Assembly: GCA_001464275.1 (NCBI GenBank)
Contig: LNFL01000100.1
Location: 1-33,356, forward strand
From: Actinobacteria bacterium Ga0077560
GTDB taxonomy: Bacteria > Actinomycetota > Thermoleophilia > Miltoncostaeales > Miltoncostaeaceae
DNA: 33,356 bases
Direction: 5' to 3'
Below the pieces are notes generated by a model, which saw nothing but the letters and a program-made list of their open reading frames with translations, searched no databases and was not told the origin of the DNA. Within the stretch, counting starts at the first letter, position 1. Each line of letters begins with the position of its first letter. The position numbers and the translations under genes are program-made. Positions 26,337-33,356 of this stretch are shown piece by piece.

Positions 26337-26381
26337 CGCCGGGTGTCGGACGGAGCCCTGACGCCGTGACACGATGCGCGT

Positions 26382-26759
26382 ATGGGGGCGCTCCGCATCG
26401 ATCGGCTCACCGGGCCGCCGCTGCCGCTCACCGCGGCCGGCGGCCGCCCGATCGCCGCGCGCTGCCACCGCGCGGACGGCGTCCTCTCCCGCGCCGTGGG
26501 CCTACTGGGGACCCCCGACCCGGCGACGGATGAGGCGCTGTGGATCACCCGGTGCTCGGCGGTGCACACCTGGTTCCTCCGGGCGCGGATCGGCGTGGCG
26601 TTCCTGGACGCGAACGGCACGGTCCTGCGGGTGGCCGACCCCCTGCCACGGTGGCGTGGGGCCTGGTGCCGGGGCGCCCGGCACGCGGTGGAGGCACCCG
26701 CGGGTGTGCTCGCCGGCCTGCGGCCCGGCGAGGTCCTCACCCTCGGCGGACCGGGCTAG
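26382..26759 (+). CDS. DUF192 family protein
   Basis: A 125-aa protein of the DUF192 (COG1430) family. The family core is visible: GVLSRAVGLLGTPDP, the central CSAVHTWFLRARIGVAFLD, NGTVLRVADPLPRWR and a C-terminal HAVEAPAGVLAGLRPGEVLTL. Many relatives carry a signal peptide; this one does not. The ATG at 26382 begins just ahead of the conserved part. Its TAG overlaps the subtilase stop through CTAG. The molecular role of the family is unknown. Confidence 0.85.
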   Translation: MGALRIDRLTGPPLPLTAAGGRPIAARCHRADGVLSRAVGLLGTPDPATDEALWITRCSAVHTWFLRARIGVAFLDANGTVLRVADPLPRWRGAWCRGARHAVEAPAGVLAGLRPGEVLTLGGPG

Positions 26760-28744
26760 CGGGCGTCCACCCGCACGCGCACGATCCGGCAGGTCTTCAC
26801 GGTGCGCTTGACGACCACGCGGCCCACCCGCACCCGTTTCACGGTCACGGTGCAGCGCTTCACGCTCCGGTAGACGGGCTTGGGCGCGGGCGCTGGGGCG
26901 GGTGTCGTCTCGGAGGGCGGTTCCGGTGGCGCCGGGTCGGGCGTGCCGGCGCCCGGCGGTGCCGGGGGAAGGATGGTCGCGGTCGCGGTGCGCGTGTTGC
27001 CGGCGGTGTCGTCGGCCTCCACGGTCACCGTGAGGCCGCTCCCGACCGGCAGGGGGAACGGCATCGTGGTGACCGACGGGCCCAGGGAGAACGTTCCGCC
27101 CTCCCAGGTGAACCGGTACGCGGCGATCCCGTTCTCGTCCGACGCCGCACCCCAGCTCACCGTGACGTCGCCGTCGGGCGAGACGGTGGGTGTGCTGATG
27201 GCGAACGGCGCGGGCGGCGTGGTGTCGAGCGTGAAGGTCACCGGCGCGCCGGTGGCGGTGTTGCCGGCGGTGTCCGTGGCCCGCACCGTCACGGCGTGGG
27301 TGCCCTCGGACAGCCCGATCGGCGTGAGCGTCCGCACGCCGGCGGCGGTGTCGCCCGCGACGACGCCGTCGACGGTGACCCGGTAGCTCGAGATCCCGGA
27401 GGCGTCGCTCGACGCGTTCCAGCTCACGACGGGCGTCCGGACGACCGCCCCGGCGGCCGGGGAGGTGATCACCGGCGCGGAGGGCGGGGTGGTGTCGGGT
27501 GCGTTGGCGGCGGTCAGCGCGGCCGATGCGGACAGCCGCCGTCCGGAGACGGTGGTGCCGCTGAGGGCGCTCACCGGGGTCCCGGTGTCCATGAGCAGCG
27601 ACTTCAGCCCGCTCACCGGGAGCAGGGGGTGGCGGCCCAGGAGCATGGCGGCCACGCCGGCGACGTGCGGCGCGGCCATCGACGTCCCGTACATGGCCGC
27701 ATAACCGGCGCCGGGGGCGAGGGAGAGGATGTCCCATCCCGGTGCGCCCATGTCGACCTTGGTGGCGCCGCGGTTGCTGAAGTAGGCGAGGCCGTCGGAG
27801 GGTGTCGTGGCGGCCACGGAGATGATCCCGTCGGACGGGCAGGCGGCCGGGTACCCGACGCCGGTGGACTCGTTCCACCCGTCGTTGCCGGCGGCGGCCA
27901 CGAAGAGCACGCCCTCGTCGACGGCCGCCTGGACGGCGTCGCACATGGGCTGCCAGTACGAGGAGCTGCCCCAGGACGCGTTGATCACCTTCGCGCCGTG
28001 GTCGACCGCGTACTGGATGGCGAGGATCCCGTTGGTGAGGCTGCCGCCGGTGGAGTCCTCCAGGAACTTCACGGTCATGATGCGCGCGGTGGACGACAGG
28101 CCGGCGATGCCGATGCCGTTGTTGCGGGTCGCGGCGATCGTCCCGGCGACGTGCGTGCCGTGCGTGTCCACCGTGTTGCCGTCGTAGAGGCTCGCGTTGC
28201 CGTTCTTGAAGTCCCAGCCGTTGACGTCGTCGACGCGGCCGTTGTGGTCGTCGTCGATGCCGTTGCCGGCCGTCTCGCCGGGGTTCGTCCACAGCCGTCC
28301 GGCCAGCTCGGGGTGTGAGATGTCGACGCCGGTGTCGGTCACCGCGACGATGACGGGGTCGCCCGCGGCCAGATCCCATGCGGCGGGCGCGCCGATGATG
28401 GTCATGTCCCACTGGGTGGACCACTGCGGGTCGGTGGGCGCCGCGTACAGCGTCGCCGGGCGGTCGATCTGCACGGCGAGGTCGGCGGTGGTCCCGGCGA
28501 GATCCGCCCTGGCCTGCGCGAGCGTGACCGGGTCGTCGACCGTGTAGGCCCGCCAGCCGCCGATGAGCCCGCGGCCGGAGACCGCGTCGAGCGCCCCGGC
28601 GACCTCGGCGCGCTCGGCGCGGGTGGCGTCCGGGTCGATCTTCACCAGGACGATGTCGGACGCCGGCGCGGCGGCGGCCGGGACGCTCACGGCGAGCGCG
28701 GCGCCGAGCGCTGCGGCGCGGCGGGTGTGGCGCGAGGATCCCAT
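26756..28744 (-). CDS. Secreted subtilisin-like serine protease with Ig-like domains
   Basis: An exported S8 (subtilase) endopeptidase. Signal peptide MGSSRHTRRAAALGAALAVS, a propeptide to about residue 100, then the catalytic domain with Asp in VTDTGVDISHPEL (about 135), His in DTHGTHVAGTIA (about 193), Asn in AAAGND and Ser in GTSMAAPHVAG (about 351). Two Ig/FN3-like repeats follow, both ending in a DTAGNT(A/R)T motif, then a Pro-rich linker and a basic tail of alternating Val and Lys/Arg with two cysteines (RCTVTVKRVRVG; KTCRIVRVRV). The tail may attach the protein to the cell surface. The ATG at 28744 begins the signal peptide; an open frame to 28789 adds a Cys/Arg-rich stretch unlike one. 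Confidence 0.92.
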   Translation of the reverse strand: MGSSRHTRRAAALGAALAVSVPAAAAPASDIVLVKIDPDATRAERAEVAGALDAVSGRGLIGGWRAYTVDDPVTLAQARADLAGTTADLAVQIDRPATLYAAPTDPQWSTQWDMTIIGAPAAWDLAAGDPVIVAVTDTGVDISHPELAGRLWTNPGETAGNGIDDDHNGRVDDVNGWDFKNGNASLYDGNTVDTHGTHVAGTIAATRNNGIGIAGLSSTARIMTVKFLEDSTGGSLTNGILAIQYAVDHGAKVINASWGSSSYWQPMCDAVQAAVDEGVLFVAAAGNDGWNESTGVGYPAACPSDGIISVAATTPSDGLAYFSNRGATKVDMGAPGWDILSLAPGAGYAAMYGTSMAAPHVAGVAAMLLGRHPLLPVSGLKSLLMDTGTPVSALSGTTVSGRRLSASAALTAANAPDTTPPSAPVITSPAAGAVVRTPVVSWNASSDASGISSYRVTVDGVVAGDTAAGVRTLTPIGLSEGTHAVTVRATDTAGNTATGAPVTFTLDTTPPAPFAISTPTVSPDGDVTVSWGAASDENGIAAYRFTWEGGTFSLGPSVTTMPFPLPVGSGLTVTVEADDTAGNTRTATATILPPAPPGAGTPDPAPPEPPSETTPAPAPAPKPVYRSVKRCTVTVKRVRVGRVVVKRTVKTCRIVRVRVDAR

Positions 28745-28770
28745 CCGGGATGTGCATCGGCACGTCCCGG
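28745..28770 (-). promoter_or_regulatory. Inverted repeat abutting the subtilase start codon
   Basis: CCGGGA-GTGC and GCAC-TCCCGG, with one T-G position between the parts and an ATCG loop, form a 26-nt hairpin whose end touches the ATG at 28744. It leaves no room for a ribosome-binding site and could be an operator or translational control element. Confidence 0.4.
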
Positions 28771-28781
28771 TCCGGGCACAA

Positions 28782-28798
28782 CGGGCCACCGCGGCCCG
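28782..28798 (-). terminator. Short hairpin after the pentapeptide gene
   Basis: CGGGCC-5 nt-GGCCCG on the minus strand, 24 bp after the pentapeptide-gene stop. It is followed by TTGTG only, so it is a weak terminator candidate between the two minus-strand genes. Confidence 0.35.
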
Positions 28799-28821
28799 AT
28801 TTCTCTACGCGCCCGCCGGGG

Positions 28822-30229
28822 CTAGGCGGGGATGGCGGGCGCCGCGACGCACCCCGTGAAGTCGGCGCCGTCGAGCTCCGCGCCGTCCCACATGGCCTTG
28901 CCGAGCTGCGCGCCCGCCAGGCGGGCCCACGAGAGCGAGGCCCGGCGCAGGTCGGCGCCGCCGAGCCCGGCCCGCGAGAGGTCGGCCAGCCGCAGGTCCG
29001 CGCCGGCCAGGTCGGCGCCCTCCAGCAGGGCCTCGGTGAGGTCCGCGCCGTGCAGGCGCGCGCCGCGCATGTGGGCCCAGGAGGTCCGCGCGGGAGAGGT
29101 CGGCGTCGTCGAACCGCCCGGCGGGCATCTCGGCGCCCTCCAGGATGGCCTCGGTCAGGTCCGCGCCGGCCAGCATCACCTCGGCGAGCTGGGCGTCCAG
29201 CAGGTCCGCGCCGCGCAGGTCCGCGCCGTCGCAGCGTGCCCCGGTGAGGTCCGCCCCGCGCAGCCGCGCGCCCGCGATCCGGGCGCCGCGCAGGTCCGCA
29301 CCGCGCAGGTCCGCCATCGTGAGGTCGGCGCCGCGCAGGTCCGCCTCGCGCAGGTCGGCGCCGCGCATGCGGCAGCCGGCGGCTCGCGCCCCGGCGATGA
29401 TCAGGCCGTTGGCGACGACGTCCCGCAGGTCCGCGCCCTCCAGGACCGCGCCGGTGAGGTCCGCCCCGGTGAGCGTCGCGCGCCGCAGGCGCGCCTCCCC
29501 GAACCGGGCGCGCGGCGCGGTGGCGCCCGAGAGGTCCGCCTGGGCCAGATCGGCCCGGGTCATGTCCACGCCGGTGAGGTCCGCCTCGGTGAGCGTCACG
29601 GCGGCCAGCGCCGCCCCGCGCATGTCGGCATCGGCGAGCACCGCGCGGTGCATGCGGGCCATGTCGAGGCGCATCGACTCGCCGCGCACGCCGTCCATGC
29701 GGGCCTCGGTGAGGTCGGCGCAGTCGAGCTGGGCGAAGCGCAGGTCGGCGCCGGCGAACAGCGCGCGCTGGGCGGCGATGTTCGGGCCGTGCACGCCGGA
29801 CAGGTCCGCGCCGTTGAGGTCGGCGTCCCGGAGCTCGATCTCGGTGAGGTCCGAGCCCATCAGGACCGCCTCGGCGAACCGCGCGCCGGGCGCGTGCGAC
29901 CAGCCGAGCGACGCGCCGGCCAGGTGGGCCGCGGTGAGGTCGGCGCCGCGCAGCGAGGCGCGCGCGAGGTCCACGCCGCCCATCCGGGCGCCCAGCAGCA
30001 GCGCCTCCGAGAGGTCGCAGCCGGACATGAGGGCGCCGGCGAGGACGGCGTCGGTGAGGTTGGAGCCGGTCATCCGCACGCCGCGCAGATCGGTGCGGCC
30101 CATCTGCGCGCCGGTGAGGTCCGTGCCGCTCAGGTCGCGCGCCCGCAGGTCGCGGCCGGTGAGGTCGCGCTCGCGGATCGGCGGCCGCTGCGGATTGCGG
30201 CGGCGTGGGCGGTCGAAGGCGGGGCTCAT
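28822..30229 (-). pseudogene. Long pentapeptide-repeat protein, frameshifted near its 3' end
   Basis: Encodes a right-handed beta-helix of A(D/N)LXX repeats. From residue ~23 the five-residue register runs without a break through roughly 70 repeats (LTGRDLRARDLSGTDL onward), then stops making sense at DDADLSRADL near 29080. The remaining ~16 repeats continue in another frame from RGARLHGADL to the TAG at 28822 and end GCVAAPAIPA. Restoring two bases (TC) in the run CTCC at 29078-29083 gives SRADL-SWAHM-RGARL in perfect register, so the lesion looks like a 2-nt slippage deletion or a sequencing error. The intact product would be about 469 aa. The start is ATG at 30229. Pentapeptide proteins include DNA mimics such as MfpA/Qnr, but this one is over twice as long; role unknown. 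Confidence 0.8.
28830..30190. repeat. Degenerate 15-bp coding repeats of the pentapeptide gene
   Basis: On the plus strand, units of the form (GTGAG/GCGCAG)GTCCGCGCC recur every 15 bp. They are the codons of the A(D)LXX repeats, diverged in sequence, and not a CRISPR or intergenic satellite. Confidence 0.85.
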
Positions 30230-30323
30230 ACGTCGTCGTGATCGGCCACCGGGACGCGCATCTGAGCGATCGGGGCGCCGGAGGGGGTGAATCACGCGCC
30301 CCTCGCGTCTCTGTGTCGGTGCC

Positions 30324-30339
30324 GGCCGCGCACGCGGCC
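30324..30339 (+). promoter_or_regulatory. Hairpin in the leader of the response regulator gene
   Basis: GGCCGC-GCAC-GCGGCC, flanked by TGCC and GGCA that can extend the stem across a GCC bulge. It lies 18 bp ahead of the AAGGAG ribosome-binding site in the 139-bp region between divergent genes. Confidence 0.35.
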
Positions 30340-30368
30340 GCCGGCATCCGCCCGACGAAGGAGTGCAG

Positions 30369-31078
30369 ATGGCATCCCAGCCCCTCGATCAACCACCCCT
30401 GGTCCTGCTCGTGGAGGGCGATCCCGGCCGCCGCCGCGACCTGGCGGAGGGCCTCCGGGCCGACCGCTTCCGGGTGCAGTCCGCCGCGGACGCGCAGGAG
30501 GGCCGCCGGACGCTGCTGTCGATGGCCCCCGAGATCGCGCTCATCGACCTGGACCTGCCCGACGCCTCCGGGTTCGAGCTGCTGCGCCAGCTGCGACGGG
30601 GCATGCCCGATGGCCCATGGGATCCCGGGATCCCCGTGCTCACCCTCTCGTGCGTCCGTGGCGCGCAGGACGTGGTGCGGGCCATCGAGCAGGGGGCCGA
30701 CGACCACCTGGCCCGGTGCTGGCGCGCGCCCGCGGCCTGGTGCGCCGCAGCCGGGGGGAGACCCTGCGCGACGCCGTGCGCGTGGGGCCGCTGGTGGTGG
30801 ACCGCCGCTCTCGCTGCGCGACGATCAACGGGCGCGTCGTCGAGCTGTCGGCCAAGGAATTCGCCCTGCTCGACGCGCTCGCCCGCGATCCACGCCGGGT
30901 GCTCACCAAGCAGGAGCTCCTGCGCGACGTGTGGGGATACATCGCCACCGGGCGCACGCGCACCGTGGACAGCCACGCCAGCCGCCTGCGGCGCAAGCTG
31001 GAGACCTGCGGCGCCGGTCAGCGGTTCGTCAGCAACGTGTGGGGCATCGGCTACCGCCTGCTGCCGGAGGGGGCATGA
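30369..31078 (+). pseudogene. OmpR-family response regulator, disrupted at the receiver-HTH junction
   Basis: A two-component transcription factor in two frames. The receiver (VLLVEGDPGRRRDLAEGL, phospho-Asp in IALIDLDLPDASGFELL, PVLTLSC, EQGADDHLA) reads from ATG 30369, which has a perfect AAGGAG site. Right after GADDHLA (about 30714) the frame is lost. The winged-helix output domain (VLARARGLVRRSRGETL, ELSAKEFALLDALARDP, TVDSHASRLRRKL, VSNVWGIGYRLLPEGA) continues in the -1 frame to 31078. Comparison with the family suggests that the KPFxxxE segment, including the invariant Lys, is missing, a deletion of about 19 nt. Either the gene is dead or the sequence has a local error. The acidic pocket is also atypical (EGD instead of EDD). 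It heads the tad genes, overlapping the next ATG. Confidence 0.8.
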
Positions 31079-31551
31079 CGACCGGCAGGGTCGTCGTCCC
31101 CGAGCCGGGCCTGGCCGCGGGCATCCCGGGCCTGGCGACCGAGGCGGAGGGCCCCGAGGACGTGGTCCTGATGCGACCCGCCGAGCCGGGATCGCGTCCA
31201 CCCGCCGCGGGCGCGGTGGGACGGGCGCTGGGCGCGGCGGTGGTCCTGCTGCCCGCCGACCGGGTCCACGCGCGGTGGGTCGCGGCGGTGGCCGCGGTGT
31301 GGGCCGCGACGGGCACCCCCGATCTGACCCGGTCGCTGCAGTCGCTGGTGTCGATGCTCTCCGGCGGCGACTCGGGTGCGCTCATCCGTCGTCCCGAGCC
31401 CGACGGCACGCCCGCCGCGGCCCTTCCGCTGCCCCTGCTGGCGCGGCTCACGCTGCGCGCCTGGCTGCCCTGTCCGCATTGCTCCGGCGGCGGGGGCGTG
31501 CCGCGCGGGGCGTGCGGCGGCTGCGGGCGCACGATGGAGGCCGCCGCATGA
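31075..31551 (+). CDS. Unrecognised protein with Cys4 zinc-ribbon-like C-terminus
   Basis: A 158-aa protein of no family I recognise. The N-terminal half is acidic and Pro/Ala-rich (PEPGLAAGIPGLATEAEG), the middle is hydrophobic but not clearly membrane-spanning (GRALGAAVVLLPADRVHARW; VAAVAAVWAATGTPDLTRSL), and the end carries CPHC, ten residues, then CGGC (PCPHCSGGGGVPRGACGGCG), a likely zinc-binding Cys4 site. ATG at 31075 overlaps the response-regulator TGA, and its TGA overlaps the cpaB ATG (both ATGA), placing it firmly in the pilus operon. It may be a lineage-specific pilus assembly or regulatory factor. Confidence 0.75.
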   Translation: MTTGRVVVPEPGLAAGIPGLATEAEGPEDVVLMRPAEPGSRPPAAGAVGRALGAAVVLLPADRVHARWVAAVAAVWAATGTPDLTRSLQSLVSMLSGGDSGALIRRPEPDGTPAAALPLPLLARLTLRAWLPCPHCSGGGGVPRGACGGCGRTMEAAA

Positions 31552-32243
31552 TCCGCGTACCGAGGCCGCTTCTGGGCGCCCGGCGGCCCGGGCGGCGGGG
31601 GCTGCTGCTGGCGGGAGCCGCCGGCGTGGCGGCCGCCGTGCTGCTCACCGTCGCCCAGCGTGGTCCCGACGGCGTCCCGGTGCTCGTTGCCCGGCAGGCG
31701 CTGCCGGCGGGGACGCTGCTGGATGCCACGACCCTCGCGGACGCATTCGTCACGACGCGCCTGCGCGCCGGCCTGCCGCTCGGGGGCCTTCCGGGCGATG
31801 CCGCGGCGGTCGTCGACCACCGCACGGCGGTCGATCTGGCTGCTGGGGAGCCGTTGAGCCTCGCGGCCCTGGGCGGCGGCCGGCCCGTGGTCGCGCCGCT
31901 GGCGCCCGGTGAGCGGGCCGTGCCCGTGCCGGCGCAGGCGGTGGGCGCGTCCGCGTCCGCGCTGGAGCCGGGGATGCTGGTCGACGTCGTCGCATCCAGC
32001 GGCGAGGGGCCGGCGGGCCGCACGCGCGTGGTGGTCGGCGGGGCCGAGATCCTGGCGGTCGAAGCCGGCACGGACGGCGGGTTCGGGACCGCCCCGGCAT
32101 CCGGTGTCGTGCTGCTGCGCGCCGGGGCCCGCGATGCCCTGGTCATCACCGCCGCGCTGAACTTCGCCCGTGAGGTCCGCCTGCTGGCCCGTCCCGACGG
32201 CGAGGGGCCGGGCACGCCGGTGTCGGAGGTCTCGGTCCCGTGA
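31548..32243 (+). CDS. cpaB: CpaB/RcpC-like Flp pilus assembly protein (SAF domain)
   Basis: A membrane-anchored component of the tad (Flp/type IVb) pilus machine. One N-terminal membrane helix (about 19-37; GLLLAGAAGVAAAVLLTVA) is followed by a SAF domain: VPVLVARQALPAGTLLDATTL, and VDLAAGEPLSLAAL. The C-terminal RcpC-like part has RAVPVPAQAVGASASALEPGMLVDVVAS, AEILAVEAG and ALNFAREVRLLARPDG. The 231-aa size is usual for actinobacterial forms. Its ATG overlaps the previous stop and its TGA overlaps the next GTG. Confidence 0.9.
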   Translation: MIRVPRPLLGARRPGRRGLLLAGAAGVAAAVLLTVAQRGPDGVPVLVARQALPAGTLLDATTLADAFVTTRLRAGLPLGGLPGDAAAVVDHRTAVDLAAGEPLSLAALGGGRPVVAPLAPGERAVPVPAQAVGASASALEPGMLVDVVASSGEGPAGRTRVVVGGAEILAVEAGTDGGFGTAPASGVVLLRAGARDALVITAALNFAREVRLLARPDGEGPGTPVSEVSVP

Positions 32244-32938
32244 GCGACGTCATCGCCGTCGCCGGGGGCTGCGGGGGCGCCGGAGCGACCCTGGTCGCCA
32301 CCGGCCTGGCGCTCGCGCTCCGCGCCACCGGGGTTCCGGCCGTGCTGCTCGACCTCGATCCGGAGCGCGGTGACCTCGCGGCGGGCCTCGGCTCGGACGG
32401 CCCCCGCACCATCCTCGACCTGGCGGCCGTCGCCGGGGAGCTCACGGGCGAGCACCTGCGCTCGGTCTCGGTGACCCACCCCGGCGGCCTCACGCTGGTG
32501 CCGGGTGCGGCCACCGCCGACACCGTGGCGGTGTGCGCGGTGCTGGAGGCCCTGCTCGCGCTCGACGACCGCCCCCCGCTGGTCATCGACGCGGGCTCCG
32601 GCGCCACGCCGGTCGCGCGCCGCCTTGCGGGTGTCGTGCCGTTCCTGCTGGTCGCGCCCGCGGACGTCGCCGGCTGCCGGGTCACCCGCCGGACCGTGCG
32701 GCTGCTGGGGAGCACTACCGAGATGCGCCTGGCCGTGAACCGCGGGTCGCGCCCGGATGAGATCGCCCCGCGCACGATCGCGCGGGCGATGGGCCTGCCG
32801 TTGGCGGGCGTGGTCCCCCGGACGCCCGGTGAGGCCGCCGATCTGGGCGCCGGCCTGCCGCGCGCCGGCCGGCGCGCGCGGCTCGCGGAGTCCATGCGTG
32901 AGCTCCTGGACGGTCTGGCCGGGCAGGACACGCCGTGA
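32240..32938 (+). CDS. TadZ/CpaE-like P-loop ATPase
   Basis: A MinD/ParA-fold protein that helps place the tad pilus machine, also similar to the mycobacterial septum-site protein Ssd. It begins MSDVIAVAGGCGGAGATLVA: the deviant Walker A has GGAGAT in place of GGxGKT, as is common in CpaE/TadZ. Walker A' is AVLLDLDPERGDLA and the later strand VIDAGSGATPV is Walker B-like. No receiver domain is fused at the N-terminus (232 aa only), unlike many CpaE proteins; the damaged response regulator upstream could have provided one. GTG start and GTGA overlap on both sides. Confidence 0.88.
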   Translation: MSDVIAVAGGCGGAGATLVATGLALALRATGVPAVLLDLDPERGDLAAGLGSDGPRTILDLAAVAGELTGEHLRSVSVTHPGGLTLVPGAATADTVAVCAVLEALLALDDRPPLVIDAGSGATPVARRLAGVVPFLLVAPADVAGCRVTRRTVRLLGSTTEMRLAVNRGSRPDEIAPRTIARAMGLPLAGVVPRTPGEAADLGAGLPRAGRRARLAESMRELLDGLAGQDTP

Positions 32939-33356
32939 CCGGGGCTCCCGGCGATCCCGCGCTCGCGGAGCGCATCCGCGCCGCCGCCGTGGGCGACCTG
33001 CGGATGACCGGCGACGCGGTGGACCGCGCGACGGTCACGGCGGCCGCGGAGCGGGTCATGGCGCGCGAGCGACTCATCCTGGGCGGCGCGGAGCGGGCGC
33101 GGCTGCTGGAGGACGTGGCGGACGCCGCCCTCGGCCTGGGCCCCCTGGAGCGGCTCATGCGCGACCCGGAGGTCACGGAGATCATGGTCTGCAGGCACGA
33201 CCGCGTGTTCGTGGAACGCGCCGGGCGCGTCGAACCCGCGGAGGCGGCCTTCCTGGACGCCGCCCACGTGCTGCACGTGGTCGACCGGATCCTCGCGCCG
33301 CTCGGCCGGCGCGTGGACGAGTCGAGCCCGATGGTGGATGCCAGGCTCGCGGACGG
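32935..33356 (+). CDS. cpaF: CpaF/TadA pilus secretion ATPase (3' partial)
   Basis: The N-terminal 140 residues of the hexameric ATPase that powers tad pilus assembly; the Walker motifs lie beyond the window. The family's N-terminal domain is clear: LGLGPLERLMRDPEVTEIMV, RVFVERAGRVEPAEAAF, HVVDRILAPLGRRVDESSPM and VDARLADG at the edge. At the usual EIMVNGPD the sequence reads EIMVCRHD, a mild divergence. GTG at 32935 overlaps the TadZ stop (GTGA). Confidence 0.93.
   Translation, partial: MTGAPGDPALAERIRAAAVGDLRMTGDAVDRATVTAAAERVMARERLILGGAERARLLEDVADAALGLGPLERLMRDPEVTEIMVCRHDRVFVERAGRVEPAEAAFLDAAHVLHVVDRILAPLGRRVDESSPMVDARLAD

Noticed and set aside
29070-29090. Programmed ribosomal frameshift in the pentapeptide gene
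   Set aside because: A +1 shift would be needed, no slippery heptamer, stalling codon or downstream fold is evident, and the repeat register calls for two missing bases.
28830-30190. Regular short repeats that could be read as a CRISPR or satellite array
   Set aside because: The 15-bp period, coding frame and A(D)LXX translation show pentapeptide codons; there are no spacers between conserved repeats.
26502-30707. A 1401-codon minus-strand open frame
   Set aside because: It overlaps the subtilase and pentapeptide genes in a shifted frame and encodes Arg/Pro/Gly-rich text with no domain. Long antisense and shifted open frames are expected at this GC content.
30363-32243. A single open frame joining the receiver domain to CpaB
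   Set aside because: The receiver frame happens to stay open to the cpaB frame, but the ~275 residues between are Arg/Ala/Pro/Trp-rich off-frame sequence over the winged-helix domain and the Cys4 gene. cpaB has its own coupled ATG.

Overview
The window is 33.4 kb of very GC-rich bacterial chromosome, packed with genes. Many start and stop codons overlap (GTGA, ATGA, TGATG, TAGTG), GTG starts are common, and several genes have a TANNNT hexamer 6-7 nt before the start codon, which suggests leaderless mRNAs. Together with the gene set this points to an actinobacterium. System I cytochrome c maturation genes (ccmE, ccmF), a tad pilus locus and a GlpX-type FBPase would fit a deep lineage such as Thermoleophilia/Solirubrobacterales. 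That placement is an inference; no rRNA or other marker is present to prove it.

Layout. 1-9.3 kb: a GAF-GGDEF-HD-GYP c-di-GMP enzyme (5' end cut off by the window edge), a CDF metal transporter with an unusually long C-terminus, a 52-aa membrane microprotein coupled to a beta-propeller lipoprotein, a short hypothetical, a TPR-AAA+ (CbxX/EccA-like) ATPase, then a four-gene run: membrane-anchored FMN glutamate-synthase-like protein, 42-aa membrane microprotein, quinone-oxidoreductase-like MDR, YjbQ. 9.3-13.2 kb: a methyltransferase, a polytopic membrane protein, an isocitrate-lyase/PEP-mutase enzyme coupled to a thiosulfate sulfurtransferase, and a SLOG-family protein. 13.2-16.9 kb: a cytochrome c maturation operon (ccmE, ccmF, CcmI-like, lipoprotein); CcmE carries a Cys-type haem-binding motif. 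16.9-19.3 kb: two secreted M23 peptidases, the first behind a good sigma70-type promoter with a 12-bp palindrome in its spacer. 19.3-23.8 kb: UdgB uracil-DNA glycosylase and an alpha/beta hydrolase (minus strand), lysA-thrB (plus), and a divergent folP (minus). 23.9-26.8 kb: tal-glpX-hypothetical central-carbon operon, a coiled-coil protein and a DUF192 protein. 26.8-30.2 kb: a secreted subtilase and a very long pentapeptide-repeat protein broken by a frameshift. 30.4 kb to the end: the head of a tad/Flp pilus locus: a damaged OmpR-type response regulator, an unrecognised protein with a Cys4 zinc-ribbon-like tail, CpaB, TadZ/CpaE-like ATPase, and CpaF/TadA (cut by the window edge).

Most of the window is ordinary chromosomal housekeeping. 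I see no phage, IS element, CRISPR array, tRNA or rRNA. The points most worth a second look are the two disrupted neighbouring genes (pentapeptide protein and response regulator), the CPSKF CcmE, the altered substrate-loop residues in FolP, the unknown Cys4 protein in the pilus operon, the triple C-terminal module of the CDF transporter, and three convergent gene pairs that share their stop codons through a single CTAG. I found nothing I would call a proven new system. No gap between genes exceeds 300 bases.
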